Assembly (NCBI GenBank): GCA_022760475.1
Contig: JALEFZ010000006.1
Coordinates: 124,001-188,000, forward strand
Origin: Bacteroidia bacterium
GTDB taxonomy: Bacteria; Bacteroidota; Bacteroidia; J057
Direction: 5' to 3'
Length of the DNA stretch: 64,000 nt
In this document: positions 45,618-54,621 of the stretch, piece by piece
Position numbering within the stretch: the first letter of the stretch is position 1
How the letters are laid out: each line of letters opens with the position of its first letter
Notes under the pieces: model-generated
What the model saw: only the letters and a program-made list of their open reading frames with translations
What the model was told of the DNA's origin: nothing
The model's database searches: none
Made by a program: the position numbers and the translations under genes

Positions 45618-46502
45618 ATGTCAGTGGTGGTTACTACAGACCTTACATCAAAAAATCTACCTGGCAACGGTCCCAGGCCTAAGTGGCTGAGGGTTAAACT
45701 TCCCTATGGGAAAAACTATACCGAGGTAAGATCAATCATAGATAACAACAACTTACACACGGTGTGTGAGAGCGCGCGTTGCCCAAATATGGGTGAGTGC
45801 TGGGGGGCAGGAACTGCAACCTTTATGATCCTTGGTAATACCTGTACCAGGTCTTGTTCTTTCTGTGCAGTAGCCACAGGAAAACCCGACTCTCTGGACA
45901 TCATGGAGCCTTATCGCGTCGCCAAAGCCATCAAAAAGATGGGAGTCAAGCATGCCGTTATCACTTCAGTCAACCGCGATGAGCAAAAGGATCGTGGGAT
46001 GAACATCTGGGCTGAAACTGTCAGATTGACCAGAAAACATTCCCCTGAAACTACACTTGAGACCCTGATTCCTGACGTAAAAGCCAATTGGGACTCTTTA
46101 GAACTTATCACCAAAGTAAATCCCGAGATCGTTTCTCATAATATGGAAACGGTTAAAAGACTGTACAGAAGGGTAAGGCCTCAGGCCAAATATGACAGGA
46201 GTCTGGAACAAATCCAGCGTACCAAGGATGCGGGATGCCGTACCAAATCTGGCTTTATGGTCGGTTTGGGAGAGACTGTAGAGGAAGTATATGAGCTGAT
46301 GAGAGACCTGAATGATCATGGTTGTGATGTATTGACCATTGGCCAATACCTGCAACCTACAAAAATGCACCTTCCTGTCCATGAGTTTATCCACCCTGAT
46401 TTATTCAACCATTATAAGGAAGTAGGCCTCGAAATGGGTTTTAGTTATGTTGAAAGTGGACCTTTGGTAAGGTCTAGCTACCACTCAGAGAGACATCTCT
46501 AA
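45618..46502 (+). CDS. lipA: Lipoyl synthase
   Basis: A 294-residue radical-SAM enzyme that inserts two sulfurs into octanoyl groups on lipoyl domains. Both Fe-S sites are visible: the auxiliary cluster cysteines Cys50, Cys55 and Cys61 ([13 protein letters not shown]) and the radical-SAM cluster Cys76, Cys80 and Cys83 (CTRSCSFC). The C-terminal RSSYHS serine, a ligand of the auxiliary cluster, is present. Clear ATG with a Shine-Dalgarno site and a good -7 box, and a strong terminator after it, so it is likely a single-gene unit. Confidence 0.97.
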   Translation: MSVVVTTDLTSKNLPGNGPRPKWLRVKLPYGKNYTEVRSIIDNNNLHTVCESARCPNMGECWGAGTATFMILGNTCTRSCSFCAVATGKPDSLDIMEPYRVAKAIKKMGVKHAVITSVNRDEQKDRGMNIWAETVRLTRKHSPETTLETLIPDVKANWDSLELITKVNPEIVSHNMETVKRLYRRVRPQAKYDRSLEQIQRTKDAGCRTKSGFMVGLGETVEEVYELMRDLNDHGCDVLTIGQYLQPTKMHLPVHEFIHPDLFNHYKEVGLEMGFSYVESGPLVRSSYHSERHL

Positions 46503-46541
46503 TCTTTTGAAGCCTAGGGCTTTGATAATCAGGATGATAAA

Positions 46542-46578
46542 AAAAAGGGAATAAGAAAGTTAGTCTTATTCCCTTTTT
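46542..46578 (+). terminator. Rho-independent terminator after lipA
   Basis: A 14-base stem (AAAAAGGGAATAAG, 46542-46555, with CTTATTCCCTTTTT, 46565-46578) with a nine-base loop. It ends in five T and lies 40 bases after the lipA stop codon. Confidence 0.88.
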
Positions 46579-46740
46579 CAATTTGGGAGACTTCTTAATG
46601 CCAAAAATCTACGTTTGGTAGGTAAGGACACGACAGAATGGGAAATTTGGCAAGATGAGCGAGTTTCATGAGCCATAAATTTTGTTTTGTTTTATCGAAA
46701 AATGTTATTTTACCAATCGACCCTTCTTACATATTACTCT

Positions 46741-49563
46741 ATGAGACAAAATTTATACTCCTTTCTTTTATTAACGGCTTTTTCGTTAATGCTTGGGCAG
46801 CTGAGTGCACAATACCAGTGGCGAAGCCTGGGACCAGACAATGTCAGCAGCATTACAAGGGCGTTGGCTTTTGACCAGAGTGCTAATCTTTACGCTGGGG
46901 CACAAGGAGGTGGCTTGTGGCGTTCGGTTGACCTTGGTGATTCATGGTCAAAGTTGGATTCCTACGAAAGTGCTGGTTGTAACCCTAACATTACCTCTAT
47001 CGCTATCGATGGAAGCACAATTTATGTAGCAACGGGTGCTACCCAATTTACTCCCCCTTTTATAGAGAGCGACCTTGGTGGTACTCCAGGATATGACTAC
47101 AGAGCTGAGAAGTCTGGATTCATAGGATATTTGGATGGGCTACCTGGTGGTGGCGTTTATGTCTCCACTGATAATGGTGTCACTTGGCAAGATTCTAATG
47201 CCACCAACTCAGGTGCATTTGCCAGTACCCTTCAGTATCAAGGGCCATTTACTGATATCCAAAAAGTGATTGTTTCAAATGGCAGGGTAATTATCGGGAC
47301 CCATGAGGGCGTTTTTTTCTCAGATAATCAGCTAAATACTGTTACAAAGTCTGAGGGGTCTGATTTCTTGAAAAACAACACCATTTTTGATATTGAGGTT
47401 GCAAGTAACAATAGCATCTATGTGATTGCTCATAGCTTTGTTAATCCTGAAACAACTGATAGCCTTTTTGTCTCGAGAGACAATGGCGCTACCTTCACCG
47501 CAATTACTGATCCTGAGATCTTTGTGAGTGGTAGGGTAGGCTTTGTTCGCTCTGAACTGGCTGTTTCTCCTTCCGACAACAATATCCTTTACCTGGCAAC
47601 CACTGAGGCCAGTGGAGGAATCGGAAGTATCTTCAAGCTAAATATTTCCGAAAATAAGTGGTCTACCGTAGGGGTAGCCGGACCAACTTTCGAACCCTTG
47701 GGTATCGGTGGACAGGACGCATTCATCCTGAGTGTATATCCCGACAATCCAGATGAATTGGTAGTTGCGGGATCAAGTTGGTATACCTTGACTCAAGAAA
47801 ATGGCTGGCAATTGATTGGACAATCTTTCATTCCTTCTTTGGAGACATACAGAGAGGCACCCATGTATTCGCTTGCCTTTCACCCTACTGACCCTTCTAT
47901 CATTGCCTTAGGGACTTCCAGCAATATTTTCGTTTCAAGAGATAGAGGTGAAACATTTGCCAGCAGAAACAGAGGTTATGGCACTCATCCTTTGATTTCA
48001 GTAGCAAGTGTTAAGTCTGAAGTAATCGAAGACGGCGAAAGTACGCTTTATGAAGCAGTTGTTGCAGGTAGCAGGAACCAGGTTTTAGTAAATCACCTTT
48101 TCAATACAGATCTTCCTAGTAAGAATTCTTTCGGTTCAATCGCTAGCATTGGCTATACCAAACTTGAATACTCTGTGATCAATCCAGGCGGCATGATTCG
48201 CCAGGGCCCTGATGGTGGATTGGTTAGGTCATTGGACTTTGGACTGACATTTGAACCATTTTATCAGATCCCTACCAGCCCACAGGTCCCAAATCTTGTT
48301 CCAGCGAACTCTGATACCATTATCAACCAGACTGATGGAAGTTCTGCAGCAGGAGACCTATTGGATGCTCCTACACCTGCACAGGCCATCTGGTTGCTGG
48401 ATGAGTATATTCCTGAAGACATGATTGGTAAGGACCTTAACATTGAAGAGGAGCTTCAGGCACAATTGGAAAGTAATGTGTTCTTCTGCTCACAAAAATA
48501 TGTCTGGATCGCTAAAGGAGCCTTCGGAGATGTATTACAGGCTCGCTGGAATAGGTTGACATCCGAACTGGTTGATGGAAACGACGAGGTATTTACTGCC
48601 ATGACCATTTCCAATGATGGAAACCATACATTATACGTAGCTACCAGCCTTGGAAATATCTACAGAATCGATAATGCCAATGACTTGTCCAATTTCGATG
48701 CTGCTAAGAATGTAGTAAAAATGAATGAGTCGCTTTCCTCTTCAGGATTGAGCTTGATCGGAAACTGGATTTCTTCCTTGGATATTGATCCACAAAACCC
48801 TGATCGCCTGATCATTACATATGCAGGTTATGGAGCACTTAGCCAAGGAATCAGCACTTGGTTGTGGATTACCGATAATGCAAGAGATTCTGTTCCTGTA
48901 TTTGGAGAAGTCAGGGGCTTGCCATTCTCTAACCCAATCTACACCTCCAAGTGGGTTGTTGACCCGTCCAATAATGAGAGTGTATTATTGATTGGTACTG
49001 AAACTGGGGTGAAAGCACTGAGAAATATTGAAGACCAAGGATTCCCATTCATTCCAAGGGTCTATCTACCAAATCTTTCTAATCCAATTGTAGATGAAAT
49101 TCCTGAGTTGGCTACTACTCCGGTCATGGATATTGGCGTTAGGAAGTATTCATGGGTTGAAAATGGAGACTTTATCAATATTTCCAAGGATTACACTACT
49201 TTCCTTGCAAGTTATGGACAAGGAGTATGGACTTCTTCTGACTTTGCTGCTCCTAGGAAGTCAAGCGGAGAAGAAAAGCCCGGAGGCGAGATCATCAGCA
49301 ACTTCTTTACGAAACTGTATCCAAATCCGAGTCAGGGTGCTGCGATTCTTCAGGTGAATGTACCAGGGAAAGCAGACCTAAGGGTTAGAATCATGGATAT
49401 CAGTGGGAGGGTATACTTCCAGGAAAATCTGCTAGTATCCGAAGGTGTACAGAAGATTGAGCTTCCAGCAGCAAATCTTGCTGAAGGCCTTTATATGGTA
49501 GAAGTTCAGGCAAAGGGAGAAGGTCTATCTGAAACAGTAATTCACAAATGGGCAAATCTTTAA
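46741..49563 (+). CDS. Secreted BNR/sortilin-type beta-propeller protein with T9SS sorting domain
   Basis: A 940-residue secreted protein. The signal peptide is MRQNLYSFLLLTAFSLMLGQ; an in-frame TTG at 46687 is a worse start because it puts extra residues before the signal sequence. The mature part carries repeated BNR/Asp-box-like units (SVDLGDSWSKLD, VSTDNGVTWQDS, VSRDNGATF, VSRDRGETF), as in sortilin-type beta-propellers. A T9SS type-A sorting domain (FTKLYPNPSQGAAIL to VIHKW, about 865-940) ends the protein. Such proteins bind or hydrolyse extracellular ligands; no catalytic residues are evident here. Confidence 0.9.
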   Translation: MRQNLYSFLLLTAFSLMLGQLSAQYQWRSLGPDNVSSITRALAFDQSANLYAGAQGGGLWRSVDLGDSWSKLDSYESAGCNPNITSIAIDGSTIYVATGATQFTPPFIESDLGGTPGYDYRAEKSGFIGYLDGLPGGGVYVSTDNGVTWQDSNATNSGAFASTLQYQGPFTDIQKVIVSNGRVIIGTHEGVFFSDNQLNTVTKSEGSDFLKNNTIFDIEVASNNSIYVIAHSFVNPETTDSLFVSRDNGATFTAITDPEIFVSGRVGFVRSELAVSPSDNNILYLATTEASGGIGSIFKLNISENKWSTVGVAGPTFEPLGIGGQDAFILSVYPDNPDELVVAGSSWYTLTQENGWQLIGQSFIPSLETYREAPMYSLAFHPTDPSIIALGTSSNIFVSRDRGETFASRNRGYGTHPLISVASVKSEVIEDGESTLYEAVVAGSRNQVLVNHLFNTDLPSKNSFGSIASIGYTKLEYSVINPGGMIRQGPDGGLVRSLDFGLTFEPFYQIPTSPQVPNLVPANSDTIINQTDGSSAAGDLLDAPTPAQAIWLLDEYIPEDMIGKDLNIEEELQAQLESNVFFCSQKYVWIAKGAFGDVLQARWNRLTSELVDGNDEVFTAMTISNDGNHTLYVATSLGNIYRIDNANDLSNFDAAKNVVKMNESLSSSGLSLIGNWISSLDIDPQNPDRLIITYAGYGALSQGISTWLWITDNARDSVPVFGEVRGLPFSNPIYTSKWVVDPSNNESVLLIGTETGVKALRNIEDQGFPFIPRVYLPNLSNPIVDEIPELATTPVMDIGVRKYSWVENGDFINISKDYTTFLASYGQGVWTSSDFAAPRKSSGEEKPGGEIISNFFTKLYPNPSQGAAILQVNVPGKADLRVRIMDISGRVYFQENLLVSEGVQKIELPAANLAEGLYMVEVQAKGEGLSETVIHKWANL

Positions 49564-49580
49564 TGTAAAAACATTTCAAA

Positions 49581-49610
49581 AAAGGAGCTATCTTAAGGGA
49601 TAGCTCCTTT
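49581..49610 (+). terminator. Rho-independent terminator after the BNR/sortilin gene
   Basis: A 12-base stem (AAAGGAGCTATC, 49581-49592, with GATAGCTCCTTT, 49599-49610) and a six-base loop, followed by more T. It lies 18 bases after the stop codon. Confidence 0.9.
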
Positions 49611-49637
49611 TTTATATTATGAAGCAAAGTATTGGGG

Positions 49638-50141
49638 ATGAAAACGGTAGTTTTTTGTAGACACGCAAAGTCGGCTTGGCCAGACGATACAATGGACCTT
49701 CACAGGCCTTTGAAGGAAAGAGGAATCATTGATGCAAATTATCTGGGCCAGCTGTTGGGGAATCAAAGGTTCGAGCCTGATTTGATCATTAGTTCGCCTG
49801 CCACACGAGCGCGGCAGACAGCCGATATCATGGTAGATCGATTGGCTTATAAAGGGGAGATTAGGACAGAAAGGTCAATTTACTATGAAGAAGTGGGAGC
49901 CATGATGTCCATGATTCAGGAATTGCCTGATGAAATCTCGAAAGTGATGGTATTTGGACATAATCCAACCATGGAAAATATGGTGAGATTCTTGTTACAA
50001 ATGGATGCACCTTTCGAAATGCCTACCTCCGCAATGGCCTGTATTGAGTCTATGTCCAATAATTGGCAATACTTTAGCCCAAGGAATGTATCCTTGCGTT
50101 GGTTATTGGTGCCCAGACTTCAAAGGAGAGATCAACTTTAG
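49638..50141 (+). CDS. SixA-like histidine phosphatase
   Basis: A 167-residue cytosolic phosphatase of the histidine phosphatase superfamily. The N-terminal RHAKSAW carries the catalytic His9 and Arg8, and a second RHG-like element is GHNPTMENMV, with GAMMSMI and DLIISSPATRARQTADI between. SixA dephosphorylates phospho-histidines, for example in histidine-containing phosphotransfer proteins. The frame starts at TTG 49632, but the ATG at 49638 fits the family start MKTVVFCRH. Its TAG overlaps the TAA of the convergent lipoprotein gene by four bases. Confidence 0.87.
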   Translation: MKTVVFCRHAKSAWPDDTMDLHRPLKERGIIDANYLGQLLGNQRFEPDLIISSPATRARQTADIMVDRLAYKGEIRTERSIYYEEVGAMMSMIQELPDEISKVMVFGHNPTMENMVRFLLQMDAPFEMPTSAMACIESMSNNWQYFSPRNVSLRWLLVPRLQRRDQL

Positions 50142-50557
50142 TCTTCAGAAAAAGGAACGAGGTCCCACTCGATTGCCCCTCCTGTGATGCTGTCCTCGGC
50201 CCTTAGCCACATCTCGTTGAATTTCAACAATTCGATGTCATAAGCAAGGGCAGATTTACCGAAAATAATGTTGACTTTGGTATTTTTTCTTACAAGATCC
50301 CAAGTCCCCTCACGACAGCCTCCTTCAGGGCCGCAAATTTTAACAACTTGATCCTTTGTAAATGCAATGGTTGAGTCCTTGAGGGCTCCAGTCTGGTTCT
50401 CACCTCCATTTAGCGCCAATTTCCATCTCCATGTATTGGTTACACGCTCTCTGGGAGTCAAAACGGAAACATTTGGCCCGGACTCGTACTTATTCACCTC
50501 GCAAGCTGCTAATGAACACAGCATCAATCCCAAGATCAGGTAACCAAAGTTTTTCAT
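50138..50557 (-). CDS. Lipocalin-like lipoprotein
   Basis: A 139-residue lipoprotein with lipobox CSLAAC (the lipidated Cys after LAA) at about residue 19. The mature part (TNTWRWKLALNGGENQTGAL, IAFTKDQVVKICGP, GAIEWDLVPFSED) has the short-strand pattern of lipocalin-like domains, which bind small hydrophobic ligands, but no ligand can be named. An upstream TTG (50581) would add eight residues ahead of the signal peptide; the ATG at 50557 is preferred. It converges with the SixA gene and shares a TTAG stop overlap. Confidence 0.68.
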   Translation of the reverse strand: MKNFGYLILGLMLCSLAACEVNKYESGPNVSVLTPRERVTNTWRWKLALNGGENQTGALKDSTIAFTKDQVVKICGPEGGCREGTWDLVRKNTKVNIIFGKSALAYDIELLKFNEMWLRAEDSITGGAIEWDLVPFSED

Positions 50558-50656
50558 CTTAAAAAAATTTTCTCCTAACAAAACTACGTATATAGGATTT
50601 GAATCCCAACCTGAAGACTGGCAGATAATACATGGAATTTTGCTTAATTTTAACCT

Positions 50657-51853
50657 ATGAGTCTTTTACAACAAATCAAACAACAAGCTGAGGATATCTT
50701 TGAAGAAGTTCTCGAAAAACGGAGACACATACATAGCCATCCTGAGCTTTCTTTCCATGAGAAAGAGACGGCAGCTTATGTCCAGGCTGAACTTGGAAAA
50801 ATGGGAATACCATTTACAAGAGATGTAGGTGGCCATGGAGTAGTAGGTATCATTGAGGGAAAAAGAGAAGGTGAAGGCAAAACCCTTGCTCTTAGGGCTG
50901 ATATGGATGCTCTGCCCATCAAGGAGGCCAATGACGTCAGTTATAAATCAAAGAATCCCGGAGTCATGCATGCTTGTGGGCATGATGTCCATACATCCTC
51001 TCTGCTGGGAACTGCTCGAATCCTAAATGGGTTAAGCGAGCAATTTTCAGGCAAGGTAAAATTGATTTTTCAGCCTGCAGAAGAAAGATTTCCAGGTGGG
51101 GCTTCCATCATGATCAAAGAAGGAGTACTTCAGAATCCTTCTGTCCAGGCGATTCTTGGCCAACACGTCCAGCCATTCATAGATCAAGGAAAGATTGGAG
51201 TTAGACCTGGGAAGTACATGGCTTCAGCGGATGAAATTTATATCCGTATCAAAGGGAAAGGGGGGCATGCCGCCATTCCAAGTAAGTTTATTGATCCTGT
51301 AATGATTGCGGTACAGGTTCTCAGTACCTTGCAACAAGTTGTGAGTAGATCAAACCCAAGGATTCCTTCTGTGCTATCTTTTGGGAAAGTGATCGCCGAA
51401 GGTGCTACCAATGTAATACCTGATGAAGTTTACATTGAAGGGACTTTCAGGACAATGAATGAGACCTGGCGAATGGAAGCGCATGAAAAAATCAAATCAA
51501 TCATTCAGCATACCACAGCTGCACTAGGGGGTACTGCTGAGATTGATCTTAGGAAGGGCTACCCTGTTTTATTCAACGACGAAAAACTGACCATGTCCTC
51601 CAGGGGATACATAGCAGATTATGTTGGAGAAGAAAACATCGTTGACATGGATCTATGGATGGCAGCCGAAGACTTTGCCTATTACACCCATGAAGTTCCG
51701 GGCTGCTTCTATCGCCTTGGAACACGGAATGAAGCCAAAGGCATAGTGCATGGGCTCCATACTCCCCTATTTGATATCGATGAGGATGCTCTCAGAACCA
51801 GTACTGGCCTTATGGCATGGCTAGCTATCAAGCAGCTTGAATCAGTTATTTAG
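50657..51853 (+). CDS. M20 family amidohydrolase (N-acyl-amino-acid hydrolase)
   Basis: A 398-residue cytosolic zinc or manganese enzyme that removes acyl groups from amino acids (HipO/AbgB-like). Family motifs are RRHIHSHPELSF, RADMDALPI, HACGHDVH (metal ligands Cys107 and His109) and QPAEERFPGG (Glu142/Glu143), with DLWMAAEDFAYYTHEVPG near the C-terminus. The TAG stop overlaps the TAA of the convergent hybrid kinase gene by four bases. Exact substrate is not decided by sequence. Confidence 0.92.
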   Translation: MSLLQQIKQQAEDIFEEVLEKRRHIHSHPELSFHEKETAAYVQAELGKMGIPFTRDVGGHGVVGIIEGKREGEGKTLALRADMDALPIKEANDVSYKSKNPGVMHACGHDVHTSSLLGTARILNGLSEQFSGKVKLIFQPAEERFPGGASIMIKEGVLQNPSVQAILGQHVQPFIDQGKIGVRPGKYMASADEIYIRIKGKGGHAAIPSKFIDPVMIAVQVLSTLQQVVSRSNPRIPSVLSFGKVIAEGATNVIPDEVYIEGTFRTMNETWRMEAHEKIKSIIQHTTAALGGTAEIDLRKGYPVLFNDEKLTMSSRGYIADYVGEENIVDMDLWMAAEDFAYYTHEVPGCFYRLGTRNEAKGIVHGLHTPLFDIDEDALRTSTGLMAWLAIKQLESVI

Positions 51854-54429
51854 ATCTTAACTGTGAACCATTTTTCGATTTTCTCCTTGATCTGGTCTTT
51901 TTTGACTGGCTTGGGGAGAAAGTCGTCCATTCCTGCGTCCATACATCGCTTTTTATCCTCCTCAAGGACATTTGCTGTCAGAGCAATAATGGTTGGGCGT
52001 GGTTGAATATCCGTAAAATCTTTTCTGATTTCTTTTGTTGCTGTAATGCCATCCATTTCAGGCATCATGACATCCATGAAAATCAGATCGTATGGGTTGG
52101 TCCTCAGCATGTCCAGTGCCTCGATGCCATTGTTGGCAATGTCGCAGATATATCCCATCTTCTTGAGGATTCTGGAGGCGACTTTTTGATTCACAATGTT
52201 ATCTTCTACCAGGAGAATGTTTAAGCCTTGTTCTTCTTTGACTGCCTTTTCCTGGATAGGTGGAGTGGTGACCTCCTTTACTTTTGGTGTTGACTTCAGG
52301 ACTGGTAAAGCCATTTCATTTTTAGGCTCTATAGGTTTCCTGTTCGTCAATAGCCTGCTGACGCTCCTGTATAGGATATTTTCCCTGGTTGGCTTATACA
52401 AGGCAATGTTGAATACCTCCCTGATCTCAGGGTTGTAGATTTCTGCAATGGAGCTTAAAAGTACCAATGGGAATTCCTCCTTAGAATGTAATTTCCTGAT
52501 CTCAGCTGCCAGTTCCTGCCCATTCATCTCCGGCATTTGCATATCAAGTATCCCGATGTCATACCTTTCCTTTTTGAGGTGTTCGAGGGCTTCCTTGGGC
52601 TTATCGAATCGCGTGACTTCAAGCCCCATCCTTTTGCATTGATACTCAATTATCTTGAGATTGGTCAGGTTATCATCTACCACGATGGCCTTGCATCCCT
52701 TTGCATCGAAAGTCAGGTTTTCCTTATGAGAGGTACTGATTTTGCTTTCATCTCCTTTGGGAAGGGTAAGAACAACATAGAAGGTTGAGCCTTTATTGAG
52801 TTCACTTTCGACAAAGATTTCTCCTGCCATCAGTTTGACAAGGTTGTTTGTGATAGCTAATCCCAGACCGGTACCTCCATATTTTCTGGTGTCTGTACCA
52901 TCTACCTGAGAAAATTTTTCAAATAGTCTGTTCAGTTTGCCCTTGGGAATGCCAATTCCGGTATCACTCACCGCAATTTCAAGGGTGTTATTTTTACCTT
53001 CACTGGCTACCCAGGCTATCTTAAGGTAGATTTCACCCTGGTAAGTAAACTTCACCGCATTCGAAAGGAGGTTGAAAATGATCTGGCGAATTCTTTTTTC
53101 ATCTCCAAACAATGCTTTGGGAATTTGAGGGTCAATCCAATAGATCAACTCGATCTTCTTTTCTAATGCTTGAGGAGAGTGGATGTCCATGACTTCCTCA
53201 ATGATGGTTTCCAAGCTGAAGTCTTGTTTCTCAAGGCTCAAATTGCCTGATTCCATTTGAGAGAAGTCCAGGATATCGTTAATGATATTCAGCAAACTAT
53301 CTCCACTTCTCCGAATGGTTTCCGTGAAGTCTCGTTGTTCATGGGAGAGTTCAGTATCAAGCATCAGACCAGTCATTCCTATAACCGCATTCATGGGTGT
53401 GCGGAGCTCATGGCTCATGGTGGAGAGGAACTGAGATTTCAACAAGGCAGCTTCTTCAGCCTTTTCCTTGGCCTTGATGAGTTGCTGCTCTGCTTCTTTT
53501 CGATCAGTGATATCTGAAATCCTCAACAGTAAATAAGGGGTTTGGACAACAGTAACCTTGGAAAAGGCCATGTTTGTCCAAACCATTTTTCCATCAAATC
53601 TTGGTATTTGTGCCTCGATGCTCCATTTTTTTTCACCATGACTTGCGCTTCTTGCCAAGTCCATGATTCTTTCTCCAAAAAGATCCTTGATATTGGTGTT
53701 TTCTAGTTTTTGACTTGGGGCTTCGAATAGTTGACGTGCCTGTTCATTGACATTGACTATTTCAAGGCTTTCTGCATCTATGAAAAAATTCGCATCATAC
53801 GCGTTTTCGAATATGCTCTCCAGTTCCTTTTTACCTCTGGTAATGACATCTAGCAGTTGTCCATTAGAGATGTTTTTGAAGTAAAATGAGATGATTAGGA
53901 TAAAAAAGAAGGTCATGGATAGATTCTTCAGGTAGGTTCCCTGAAGGTCTTCAGGTGGGTGGGCAATGCTGTGAAAAAGACTGTCACCAATACCTTGTAA
54001 AAATAAGGGAGAGATACATATCAATAGTCCAAGGCCCAGCTTTAATCTATCCTTGACATCAAAAATCATGAAGGTCACCATGGACATGATCAGACTTGCC
54101 AGATGCTCCCCACTTCCAAACGTAAAAACCGAGTTCAGGACAAATATATTTGCAGTAACCGAGATGAGTAGGATGAACTTGGCAATGTCATATTTGCCCT
54201 TGTGGTTGAAGAACCATCCAGTAGCAAGTGTGAGAATGGTAAATATTTGAATGATGCCTGCTACATTGGCACCGATAGCAAAATAATCAAAAACATAGGG
54301 GAGCATTGGAAGTACTCCCAGAAAAATGATCCTATTAAGTAACCTTAGGTTTTTGTCTTCACTATAAGAGAGCGAGGGCTTCATACCGATATTGGATAAG
54401 CTCCTCCAAAACGCAAAAATCTTCTTCAT
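51850..54429 (-). CDS. Hybrid sensor histidine kinase with two receiver domains
   Basis: An 859-residue inner-membrane protein. Residues 30-190 hold about six membrane helices, then a PAS domain (about 200-310), a HisKA domain with His340 (STMSHELRTPMNAV), a HATPase domain (NLLSNAVKFTY, SDTGIGIP, GGTGLGLAI), and two receiver domains with Asp629 (GILDMQMPE) and Asp786 (IFMDVMMPEMDG). The last 20 residues have the usual receiver C-terminus KPVKKDQIKEKI. No partner phosphotransfer protein is visible. It ends with a four-base TTAG overlap with the convergent M20 gene. The stimulus is unknown. Confidence 0.95.
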   Translation of the reverse strand: MKKIFAFWRSLSNIGMKPSLSYSEDKNLRLLNRIIFLGVLPMLPYVFDYFAIGANVAGIIQIFTILTLATGWFFNHKGKYDIAKFILLISVTANIFVLNSVFTFGSGEHLASLIMSMVTFMIFDVKDRLKLGLGLLICISPLFLQGIGDSLFHSIAHPPEDLQGTYLKNLSMTFFFILIISFYFKNISNGQLLDVITRGKKELESIFENAYDANFFIDAESLEIVNVNEQARQLFEAPSQKLENTNIKDLFGERIMDLARSASHGEKKWSIEAQIPRFDGKMVWTNMAFSKVTVVQTPYLLLRISDITDRKEAEQQLIKAKEKAEEAALLKSQFLSTMSHELRTPMNAVIGMTGLMLDTELSHEQRDFTETIRRSGDSLLNIINDILDFSQMESGNLSLEKQDFSLETIIEEVMDIHSPQALEKKIELIYWIDPQIPKALFGDEKRIRQIIFNLLSNAVKFTYQGEIYLKIAWVASEGKNNTLEIAVSDTGIGIPKGKLNRLFEKFSQVDGTDTRKYGGTGLGLAITNNLVKLMAGEIFVESELNKGSTFYVVLTLPKGDESKISTSHKENLTFDAKGCKAIVVDDNLTNLKIIEYQCKRMGLEVTRFDKPKEALEHLKKERYDIGILDMQMPEMNGQELAAEIRKLHSKEEFPLVLLSSIAEIYNPEIREVFNIALYKPTRENILYRSVSRLLTNRKPIEPKNEMALPVLKSTPKVKEVTTPPIQEKAVKEEQGLNILLVEDNIVNQKVASRILKKMGYICDIANNGIEALDMLRTNPYDLIFMDVMMPEMDGITATKEIRKDFTDIQPRPTIIALTANVLEEDKKRCMDAGMDDFLPKPVKKDQIKEKIEKWFTVKI

Positions 54430-54571
54430 CCTCTACTTAGATTTAAGTCAAAATAGCGAATGCATAAAGTAGTTTGAGCGCATATTCTGTAAAAAGCTAA
54501 CTGTATAAATTTTTATACATGTAATATTTCTTAGGACAAACATAGTTTATGGGTATCATTTAAAAATAAAA

Positions 54572-54592
54572 AACCTGCCCAAGGGGCAGGTT
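54572..54592 (-). terminator. Terminator for the alpha-oxoamine synthase gene
   Basis: Stem AACCTGCCC (54572-54580) with GGGCAGGTT (54584-54592) and a three-base loop. On the minus strand it is followed by a T-run (plus-strand A-run at 54562-54571), and it lies about 30 bases after the stop codon of the gene at 54622. Confidence 0.8.
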
Positions 54593-54621
54593 CAAAGCAA
54601 GAAAGGGATTCCTGGTATTTC

